Assembly (NCBI RefSeq): GCF_001557535.2
Contig: NZ_CP014306.1
Location: 620,001-684,000, forward strand
Direction: 5' to 3'
From: Burkholderia sp. PAMC 26561
GTDB lineage: Bacteria; Pseudomonadota; Gammaproteobacteria; Burkholderiales; Burkholderiaceae
DNA: 64,000 nt
Part shown: piece after piece, positions 57,407 through 64,000 of the stretch
How the letters are laid out: every line of letters begins with the position of its first letter
How positions within the stretch are numbered: position 1 is the stretch's first letter
Position numbers and translations under genes: made by a program
Notes under the pieces: model-generated
What the model saw: the letters and a program-made list of their open reading frames with translations, nothing else
Database searches by the model: none
What the model was told of the DNA's origin: nothing

Positions 57407-57492
57407 TGTTAAGGATTGTTGGACGCCTGCCCCAAACCGCAGGCGTGTGACAGCCCCAGCGCCGGCGGGCAGGCGTCCAACAATCCTTAACA
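57407..57492. repeat. 26-base perfect inverted repeat
   Basis: Arm 57407-57432 is exactly complementary to 57467-57492, separated by 34 bases. The outer ends read TGTTAAGGATTG and CAATCCTTAACA; inner ends are GC-rich (GCCTGCCC). No T tract fits a simple terminator. It lies 45 bases beyond the pyrF stop and 122 bases upstream of the HTH start. Confidence 0.9.
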
Positions 57493-57537
57493 ATAGCTGC
57501 CCGTCGCGATGTCCCAACAACTGGCACTGTTAGGTGC

Positions 57538-58356
57538 TTAAGAACCGGCCGCATTAATCGCATCCCGCGTCCGCTTCGCCGCCTCCCCCGCAGCATTGGC
57601 GAAATCCTCGCCTTTCCCCGCGTAGATAATCGCCCGCGAAGAATTGATCAGCATCCCCGCATTCCCGGACTTAACCCGTCCCGCCCGAACCGTAGCCTCA
57701 ACATCCCCCCCTTGAGCGCCGATCCCAGGAATCAGCAGCGGCATGTCCCCAACAATCGACCGAACGACCTCAATCTCCTTCGGAAACGTAGCGCCCACGA
57801 CCAACCCCAACTCCCCGCTCGCATTCCACTTCTCGGCCGCCAGCTTTGCCACAACCTGATACAAAGGCGTCCCATCGACATTAAGAAACTGCAGATCCGA
57901 TCCTCCGGCATTGGACGTCCGGCAAAGCACGATCACGCCCTTCCCTTCATGCTCCAGATACGGCTGAACAGAATCAAACCCCATATAAGGATTGACCGTC
58001 ACAGCATCAGCCTTATACCGATCAAAAGCCTCAATCGCATACTGCTCGGCCGTACTCCCAATATCCCCGCGCTTGGCATCCAAAATAACCGGCAACCCCG
58101 GATGTCGCTCATGAATATGCGCGATCAACTGCTCGAGCTGATCCTCCGCCCGATGCGCCGAAAAGTAAGCAATCTGCGGCTTGAAGGAACAAACAAACGG
58201 CGCAGTAGCATCCACGATTTCGCGACAAAAATCGAAGATCGAATCGGCGCGGCCGTTGAACGCGCCCGGGAACCTTGAAGGCTCCGGATCGAGCCCGACG
58301 CAGAGCATTGATTGGGTGCGCGACCACGCGGCGTTGAGCGATTCGATGAAAGACAT
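57538..58356 (-). CDS. pyrF: Orotidine 5'-phosphate decarboxylase
   Basis: Last step of UMP synthesis. 272 residues of the long (subfamily 2) type: [36 protein letters not shown] with catalytic Asp-Lys-Asp, [16 protein letters not shown] and [16 protein letters not shown]. Codon choice seems more C-rich than in adjoining genes, but nothing suggests transfer. Stands alone. Confidence 0.97.
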   Translation of the reverse strand: MSFIESLNAAWSRTQSMLCVGLDPEPSRFPGAFNGRADSIFDFCREIVDATAPFVCSFKPQIAYFSAHRAEDQLEQLIAHIHERHPGLPVILDAKRGDIGSTAEQYAIEAFDRYKADAVTVNPYMGFDSVQPYLEHEGKGVIVLCRTSNAGGSDLQFLNVDGTPLYQVVAKLAAEKWNASGELGLVVGATFPKEIEVVRSIVGDMPLLIPGIGAQGGDVEATVRAGRVKSGNAGMLINSSRAIIYAGKGEDFANAAGEAAKRTRDAINAAGS

Positions 58357-58429
58357 GGGTATCCGTAGCGAGAGCGCAAATTAAGCGATGCCGTATTTTA
58401 CCGCGCGAGCAAAAGCCGCCAAATGACAG

Positions 58430-59539
58430 TTACCGAACCACCGCCGCCGTCTTCCGCGCTTTCTGCCCCGCAGGCTGCTTCGGCCTTCCGCGCCGCTCGG
58501 CTTCTCCCGACCGCTCGACCGTAAAGCTGAACTCACGCGAGAGACTTTCGCCCGGCGCGAGAACCGTCATGCCGTTCGCCTCGCCGCCGCCTGGCAGATT
58601 GACCGCGTTGATCGGATGATCGACAGGTTCAAAGCAGAAAAAGTCTTTCCCGGCCGGCGCGTAGAGCACGTAGTAATCGGTATCGGCGGAAATGGTGAGC
58701 GACAAACGCCGGTTCGGCCACATCACGCTCGTGCGGCCGCTCCATCCGGTGAACGCGTTGTTGATCATGGCCGTAGGCATGGGGTACGCCACGCCGAATT
58801 GCCACGCGGGCGGCGCCGGAACGTGCCGCACGGGCAGGAAGTCATCGCCGCAAAGCCAGAGGCCATCGGCGGCGGCGGACAATTCGGTATCGGCTTCGCG
58901 GGTCAGGAACGGATGCAAACCGAGCCCGAAAGGCAACTTCTCGCGCCCGGTGTTTTCAATCGATAACGTCACCACCAGCGTCGCGCCTTCGAGCATGAAC
59001 GACTGGCTGGCCTTGTATGAATACGGCTTGCCGTTGCGCCGGTCGAGCGTGAGACGCACGTGCGTGGAACTCTCCGATGCCACATCCCATGCGCCCAGCC
59101 AGCCATCGCCGTGAAGGGGCAAGGGTTCGCCGGGACGGTTGCACGGGACATCGATACCACGACCCAGAAACTGAAACCGTCCTCCGCCGATGCGATTCGA
59201 ATACGGCAGCAGCGGATAACACGCGAGTTCGTTAGGATCGGTGGCGGCGCTGGGTTCGAGGCACGGCCGGAAGATGGGCACGAGCGTGCCTTCGCTGCGC
59301 CAGTCGAAGCGCGTGATGCCCCCGCCAAGCGCTGGTGCGATATCCAGACGCAACTGCGCGTTGGCGAGCGTGATGCAGCCATCGCGGCCGGCGCCGCCCA
59401 TCGCGACAACGGATGTCGATGGACCCGGCCGGATCGGCGGTTCAGTTGCAGCAGCGAGTTTGGAACGGCGGGTGGGCGCGGCGGGACGAGGCGCAACAGG
59501 CGGGCTTTTAGGGCTGGATGCGGAACGGGCAACGGTCAT
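58430..59539 (-). CDS. Aldose 1-epimerase family protein
   Basis: 369 residues from ATG 59539 (GGAG eight bases upstream). The beta-sandwich domain starts around residue 56 (ITLANAQLRLDIAPALGGGI) and includes GLGLHPFL (probable catalytic His) and FCFEPVDHPINAVNL (Glu). The first 50 residues are Pro/Ala/Ser-rich and not part of the fold. With the lactonase and dehydrogenase upstream it would interconvert arabinose or galactose anomers before oxidation. Confidence 0.86.
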   Translation of the reverse strand: MTVARSASSPKSPPVAPRPAAPTRRSKLAAATEPPIRPGPSTSVVAMGGAGRDGCITLANAQLRLDIAPALGGGITRFDWRSEGTLVPIFRPCLEPSAATDPNELACYPLLPYSNRIGGGRFQFLGRGIDVPCNRPGEPLPLHGDGWLGAWDVASESSTHVRLTLDRRNGKPYSYKASQSFMLEGATLVVTLSIENTGREKLPFGLGLHPFLTREADTELSAAADGLWLCGDDFLPVRHVPAPPAWQFGVAYPMPTAMINNAFTGWSGRTSVMWPNRRLSLTISADTDYYVLYAPAGKDFFCFEPVDHPINAVNLPGGGEANGMTVLAPGESLSREFSFTVERSGEAERRGRPKQPAGQKARKTAAVVR

Positions 59540-59688
59540 GTCCAAGTCTCCGAGAGGCGAACGTTCCCGCGATCCTGGCGCGAAGCCCCAGCATGCCCGG
59601 GAGTTTGCGGGCAGCGCGTCGTGCGCGCCGCCTCAGTTTTTTTTGCATCTTGGTGCTGCAAGGCGATCGTCGAAACAATCGACGGCCT

Positions 59689-60555
59689 TCAGTTTCCGCG
59701 AAACACCGGTTCCGCGATACCCCTTGCCGCCGGCGTTGCTATAAATACCCCGCCCGCACGCAAGTCGTTCTGCAGCGCGGCATGGTCAAGGCCAATCCGC
59801 GCGCTCGTTATGTACAGCGTGCCGAGTTGCGGCCCGCCGAACGCGACGCAACTTGGCTGAGTGGTAGGCACATCGACGCGCGCCGTTTCCCGGCCATCGG
59901 CGCCATACCGCACCACCCGCGCGCCGCCCCATTGGGCATTCCACAAACCACCATCGCGATCGATGGTCGATCCATCCGGCTCGCCGGTAGCATCGGTGAG
60001 TTCGGTGAATACGCGCTGGTTCTCGAACGAATCGTAGTCGCAGGCGCGGATCTGGCGCGTCGGGGAATCGCAGTAATACATGGTCGATCCGTCCGGGCTG
60101 AACGCAATGCTGTTTGGAATCGCGGCATCGCCGAGCGGCAAACGCTCCAGCGACAAATCCAGATTCAGCCGATAAAACCCACCCACCGTCTCTGCGTTTG
60201 CTACATCGTGCTTGGTGCCGAAGACCAAGCGGCCCTGGCGGTCGCATCGGCCATCGTTCAAACGCGTCGGCAAGCCGTCTTCAACCGACATGATGGTTTC
60301 GACTACACCGGTCCGCAAATCGAAAAAAGCCAGGCGCGATGCCAGGCCGAGCAACAGCAAATCGGTATCTGAGCACAACGCGAAACACGCCAGGCGCTCC
60401 GGCATCTCGAAGCACTCGCGGCGCGCATCACGCGGATCGTAGCGCCACAAACGCTTGCCTTCAATGTCCGTCCAGTAGAACCGCCCGCTCGCGGCGCACC
60501 ACGTCGCGCCTTCGCCAAGCGCGCTTTTGCTGTCGATCAACAATTGCGCCTTCAC
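59689..60555 (-). CDS. SMP-30/gluconolactonase family protein (probable sugar lactonase)
   Basis: 288-residue six-bladed propeller. GEGATWCAASGRFYWTDIEG (metal-ligand Glu), PTRLNDGRCDRQGRLVFGT, PNSIAFSPDGSTMYYCDS and GLWNAQWGGARVVRY are typical. Start overlaps the SDR stop by four bases (60552-60555), implying coupling. Next to a sugar dehydrogenase and AraFGH it most likely hydrolyses L-arabino-1,4-lactone or galactonolactone. Confidence 0.88.
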   Translation of the reverse strand: MKAQLLIDSKSALGEGATWCAASGRFYWTDIEGKRLWRYDPRDARRECFEMPERLACFALCSDTDLLLLGLASRLAFFDLRTGVVETIMSVEDGLPTRLNDGRCDRQGRLVFGTKHDVANAETVGGFYRLNLDLSLERLPLGDAAIPNSIAFSPDGSTMYYCDSPTRQIRACDYDSFENQRVFTELTDATGEPDGSTIDRDGGLWNAQWGGARVVRYGADGRETARVDVPTTQPSCVAFGGPQLGTLYITSARIGLDHAALQNDLRAGGVFIATPAARGIAEPVFRGN

Positions 60556-61343
60556 GCCCAGCCTCCGTCGATCACGACTTCCTGCGCGGTCATCATGCGG
60601 CTATCGTCAGCGGCAAGGAACAATGCGGCGCGTGCAAGATGCTCGGGCAGCAGTTCTGCATCGATACATTGCCCTTCCTTGATCGCACGCTTTCCGGCGT
60701 CATCGAGCCACAGGCGCTTCTGCTTGTCCGTCATCACCCAGCCCGGCACGAGCGAATTCACGCGGATATTGAACGGCCCGAGATCGCGTGCGAGGCCGTT
60801 CGTCATGCCCTGCACGGCAGCCTTCGCCGTGGTGTAGACCGGGAATCCGCCGTTCTTCAGCATCCAGCTAATCGATCCCAGATTGATGATCGAGCCGCTG
60901 CCAAGCTGTTTCATATCGTCTATGACAGCCTGCGCCGCGAAGAACTGATGGCGCACATTCACGGCGATACCTGCGTCATACGACTCGGGCGTCACGTCTT
61001 CGATCTTGTGGCGCTTGTCGTTCGCCGCGTTGTTCACGAGCACGCCGATGGGTCCAAGCGTGCTGCGAACATCGGCGATTCCCTGCCGCAACGCAACGAT
61101 ATCCGTCAGGTCCACGCGCAGGAACACGGGCCGGAATTGGCTTTCGTCCAGATCCGCGCCGAGCTGGTCGGCGAGTGCTTCGCCGGCGTTCGTATCGATA
61201 TCGAAGAACGCGACCTTCGCGCCCTGATCGACGAAATGCTCGACGAACGCCGCGCCAATTCCGGTCGCGCCGCCGGTGATCAGCACCACCTTGCCGGCGA
61301 GACTCGGATAGCGCGCGAGGGTTTTATCGACTGAACTGGCCAT
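60552..61343 (-). CDS. SDR family sugar 1-dehydrogenase (L-arabinose/D-galactose type)
   Basis: 263 residues: VLITGGATGIGAAFVEHF, VLVNNAANDKRHKIEDVT, SISWMLKNGGFPVYTTAKAA (catalytic Tyr-x3-Lys) and NSLVPGWVMTDKQ. The NNAANDKRH segment and neighbours point to L-arabinose or D-galactose 1-dehydrogenase of oxidative pentose breakdown. Substrate preference is inferred from context only. 18 bases after araH. Confidence 0.87.
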   Translation of the reverse strand: MASSVDKTLARYPSLAGKVVLITGGATGIGAAFVEHFVDQGAKVAFFDIDTNAGEALADQLGADLDESQFRPVFLRVDLTDIVALRQGIADVRSTLGPIGVLVNNAANDKRHKIEDVTPESYDAGIAVNVRHQFFAAQAVIDDMKQLGSGSIINLGSISWMLKNGGFPVYTTAKAAVQGMTNGLARDLGPFNIRVNSLVPGWVMTDKQKRLWLDDAGKRAIKEGQCIDAELLPEHLARAALFLAADDSRMMTAQEVVIDGGWA

Positions 61344-61361
61344 CGTTTTACAAACCCCTTT

Positions 61362-62354
61362 TTAATCGCGTGAGCCGCGGTTCTTCAACTGGTCGAGCAG
61401 CACGGCGGCGAGCAGGATCGCGCCGCGAACGAGGTACTGATAGAACGCGTCGATGTTCATCAGGTTCATCACGTTCTCGACCGTACCCATGATCAGCACG
61501 CCGATCACCACGCCCGAAATGGTCGCACGGCCGCCAAGCAGCGACACGCCGCCGAGCACGCACGCGGAAATCACGTTGAGCTCGAAGCCATCGGCCGCGT
61601 TCGGCTGACCCGACGTAATCCGCGATGCCAGGATCACACCGGCAAGCGCTGCGACCGCGCCCTGGATCAGGAAGATCCAGACACGCGTGCGTTCTACATT
61701 GATACCCGCCAGACGTGACGCTTCTGCGTTACCGCCGATTGCGAGCGTATTGCGTCCGTACACGGTCTGGTTCAGCAGCACGCCGAACACGATGAAACAC
61801 GCCAGCGTGACCCAGATCGGCAGTGACACGCCGAACATCGTCAATCCGCCGAGCGCAATAAACGTATCTGACGACACGCCGACCGCCTGACCATGCGACA
61901 CGATAAACCCAAGCCCGCGCACCACTTCCATGGTGGCGAGCGTGGTGATCAGCGCGTTAATCCGCAAGTAGGCGATCACTGCGCCATTCACGAAGCCGAT
62001 CGCCGAACCTGCCGCGACTGCCGCGATGATCGCGATGAACGTATTGCCTGTCGCGTTCAGCACCATCGCGCAGAGCACGCCGGCGAAGGCGACTGTGGAC
62101 CCGACCGACAAGTCGAAATCGCGCGATGCCAGACAGAACATCATCGTGCAGGCGACCATGCCGATCTGCGAAATCGACAGCGCGAGCCCGAGCATGTTTT
62201 CGATCGAGAAGAAGTGATCGACCGACAGCGACATGGTGATGAACATCACCACGAAGATCACGATCAAGCTGTATTCGGTGATCTGCTGCCACCACTTCTG
62301 CTTGTCGTTTTTCGCCGGCACCAGCGTGTTTGCTATGTTTTCCCTGACTTCCAT
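61362..62354 (-). CDS. araH: L-arabinose ABC transporter permease AraH
   Basis: 330 residues from ATG 62354, four bases after GGAGGA; the longer frame upstream runs through araG and is rejected. Ribose/arabinose-type permease with eight to ten hydrophobic helices; SRDFDLSVGSTVAFAGVLCA, GGNAEASRLAGINVERTRV and VLGGVSLLGGRATISGVVIG are signature segments. Close to E. coli AraH (about 330 residues). Confidence 0.92.
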   Translation of the reverse strand: MEVRENIANTLVPAKNDKQKWWQQITEYSLIVIFVVMFITMSLSVDHFFSIENMLGLALSISQIGMVACTMMFCLASRDFDLSVGSTVAFAGVLCAMVLNATGNTFIAIIAAVAAGSAIGFVNGAVIAYLRINALITTLATMEVVRGLGFIVSHGQAVGVSSDTFIALGGLTMFGVSLPIWVTLACFIVFGVLLNQTVYGRNTLAIGGNAEASRLAGINVERTRVWIFLIQGAVAALAGVILASRITSGQPNAADGFELNVISACVLGGVSLLGGRATISGVVIGVLIMGTVENVMNLMNIDAFYQYLVRGAILLAAVLLDQLKNRGSRD

Positions 62355-62380
62355 GATGTCCTCCGTCTCCACTTTTCGCT

Positions 62381-63898
62381 TCAGGCTGCCTGCGCAGTCG
62401 TTTCGGTTTGCACAGGCAGCGCAAGATTCAGCACTGATTGTTCGTTCGCTTGTCCGCGCGGCAATTCGCCCGCGATCCGCCCTTGCCGCATCACCACGAT
62501 CCGGTCCGATACCCCCAGCACCTCGGGCAATTCGGACGAGATCATCACGATCGCGCAACCGCGTTCGGCGAGCTGATAGATGACGTTGTAGATCTCGTGC
62601 TTGGCGCCCACGTCGATACCGCGCGTGGGTTCATCGAGGATCACGACCTTCAGTTCCGGCTCGGCGAGCCAGCGCGACAGAATGGCTTTTTGCTGATTGC
62701 CGCCGGAGAGAAAGCGGATCTTTTGCTTGCGGCTCGGCGTCTTGATCTTCAGCAACTGGATAAACCGGTCAGCCGTTGCGGCTTCTTTCTTCCGGTCGAG
62801 AAACAAACCCGCGTGCAGATAGTGACGCCGGCACGAGATGTTGATGTTCTCGGAAACCGTCGCCATCGCGATGATGCCCTCTTCCTTCCGGTCTTCCGGA
62901 CACAGCACGATTCCGTGACGGATCGCTTCGCCCGCGCTGCGGATCTTGATCGGCTTGCCATCGAGCGCGATCGTGCCAGCCTTCTTGCTGTCCGCGCCGT
63001 AGACCAGATGCATCAGTTCGCTGCGGCCTGCGCCGACCAGCCCGAAGAAGCCGACGATCTCGCCGCGACGCACTTCGAAACTCGTCGGTTCACGCAGCGC
63101 GTGGCCTTCAATGTTCTTCACCGAAAAGCGCACGTCGCCGAGCGGCCGCGCCTTGTAATCGTAAATGTCCGCAATCTCGCGGCCGACCATTTCCTGCACG
63201 AGCGTATCGCGCGGGACTTCGCCCAGATTCGCGTGCGACGCGATCTTGCGGCCATCGCGGAAAATCGTGCACGTGTCGCACAACTCGTAGATCTCATCCA
63301 TCCGGTGCGAGATGTAGATCAGCGCGCGGTTGTCCGCTTTCAGATCGCGCACGAGCTTGAACAGCACTTCCGTCTCGCGATGCGAGAGCGAAGACGTGGG
63401 TTCATCGAGCGCAATCACGCGTGCGTTGCGCAGGAGCGCCTTGCAGATTTCCACCATCTGCCGTTGCGCAATCGAAAGCTTCTTCAGCTTCGCGTTCGGA
63501 TCGAGATCCACGCCCATCTGCCGCAAGCGTTCGCTCACATGCTTTTTCGCTTCGCGCTTGTGCACCCAGCCGAGCGTGCTCGGCAACGCGCCGAGCAACA
63601 GGTTCTCGGCCACGGTCAAATCCGGTACGTACTGCAATTCCTGGTGAATCACCGCGATGCCCGCCGCAATCGATGCCGCCGCACTCGAGAACTTCACCTC
63701 GTTGCCATCGATCAGGACACGCCCGGAATCGGGTTGATATTCACCGCCCAGCACTTTCAGCAAAGTCGATTTACCCGCGCCGTTCTCGCCCATCAGACCG
63801 TGCACTTCGCCGGCGTTGACGTCGAACGACACGCCGTCGAGCGCGCGCACGCCTGGAAAAATCTTGCCGATATTGTCAAAACGCAGCGTCGCTGACAC
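62381..63898 (-). CDS. araG: L-arabinose ABC transporter ATP-binding protein AraG
   Basis: 505 residues from GTG 63898, four bases after AGGAGG; a longer frame adds 14 unlikely residues. Two ABC domains: the first with [30 protein letters not shown] and [12 protein letters not shown]; the second with the degenerate [12 protein letters not shown] loop but intact [18 protein letters not shown] and [14 protein letters not shown]. This asymmetry is usual for sugar-importing double ATPases. Confidence 0.94.
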   Translation of the reverse strand: MSATLRFDNIGKIFPGVRALDGVSFDVNAGEVHGLMGENGAGKSTLLKVLGGEYQPDSGRVLIDGNEVKFSSAAASIAAGIAVIHQELQYVPDLTVAENLLLGALPSTLGWVHKREAKKHVSERLRQMGVDLDPNAKLKKLSIAQRQMVEICKALLRNARVIALDEPTSSLSHRETEVLFKLVRDLKADNRALIYISHRMDEIYELCDTCTIFRDGRKIASHANLGEVPRDTLVQEMVGREIADIYDYKARPLGDVRFSVKNIEGHALREPTSFEVRRGEIVGFFGLVGAGRSELMHLVYGADSKKAGTIALDGKPIKIRSAGEAIRHGIVLCPEDRKEEGIIAMATVSENINISCRRHYLHAGLFLDRKKEAATADRFIQLLKIKTPSRKQKIRFLSGGNQQKAILSRWLAEPELKVVILDEPTRGIDVGAKHEIYNVIYQLAERGCAIVMISSELPEVLGVSDRIVVMRQGRIAGELPRGQANEQSVLNLALPVQTETTAQAA

Positions 63899-63974
63899 AT
63901 CGCCTCCTTGGAATTCGAGCGGACCGCGCGGCTTGTGCAACGCGGTCCGTACTACACAGAACTTACTTGGCCGC

Positions 63975-64000
63975 TTATTTAGCCGATGCCAGGCCCATCT
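63975..64000 (-). CDS. araF: End of L-arabinose-binding protein AraF (partial)
   Basis: Only the last eight codons are in the window, reading MGLASAK and TAA in one frame, matching the usual ending of AraF (E. coli ends KKGLGGK). The position upstream of araG on the same strand fits an araFGH order. The frame choice is inferred, as two other frames are also possible. Confidence 0.5.

Noticed and set aside
62438..63895. 485-codon plus-strand frame opposite araG
   Set aside because: Shadow of araG; translation has no recognisable domain.

Overview
This is a GC-rich chromosomal window from a beta-proteobacterium of the Burkholderiaceae, most likely Paraburkholderia or Caballeronia. The evidence is the protein sequences (DUF4148, DUF3579 beside argF, a DUF883/YqjE/DUF3318 trio), the lpxK-Trm112-kdsB-adk order, and an araFGH transporter joined to oxidative L-arabinose genes. 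Genus-level placement is inference. Nearly everything is housekeeping DNA. I see no prophage, CRISPR array, complete insertion sequence or rRNA.

Layout. 1-6.8 kb: lipid A/KDO genes, adk, an SDR, a SirB1-like gene, murJ and rpsT. 6.9-16.8 kb: argF and argG, murB, yajQ, plsY, ybaK, an acyl-CoA dehydrogenase/ligase pair and xerD. 16.8-29.5 kb: queG, tsaE, amiC, an EamA exporter, a pirin, a thioredoxin-TPR protein, tcdA, pdxH, cfa, a DUF72 protein, msrA and a flavin reductase. 29.5-34.8 kb: Lrp and IclR regulators, gcdH, a 1-Cys peroxiredoxin and the small membrane trio. 34.8-38.5 kb: a decayed minor-pilin cluster (fimT, pilV, pilE), nrdR, and glyA behind a ZTP riboswitch. 38.7-45.5 kb: ydfG, the complete ybgC-tolQRAB-pal-cpoB envelope operon and tRNA-Lys. 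45.6-47.4 kb: fragments of at least four dead genes around two small live ones. 47.4-53.7 kb: a double zinc-finger protein, lipoproteins, an NlpD-like protein, a DedA protein, mutL and miaA. 53.8-57.5 kb: a hybrid histidine kinase placed between intact miaA and a decayed second copy of the miaA 3' end, then a winged-HTH ORF and a long perfect inverted repeat. 57.5-64 kb: pyrF and an L-arabinose uptake and oxidation operon running off the window.

The genes form several functional groups. Envelope genes dominate: lpxK, kdsB, murJ, murB, amiC, the NlpD-like protein, Tol-Pal and plsY. RNA modification genes are scattered among them (queG, tsaE, tcdA, miaA). The ara operon couples an ABC importer to a dehydrogenase, a lactonase and an epimerase, which suggests non-phosphorylative sugar breakdown. 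The most notable non-coding element is the ZTP aptamer upstream of glyA. The least conventional area is 53.7-57.5 kb, where duplication and divergence of the miaA end suggests DNA was inserted. I found no convincing wholly new system. The strongest candidates for a second look are that insertion, the broken pilin cluster and the gene graveyard after tRNA-Lys.
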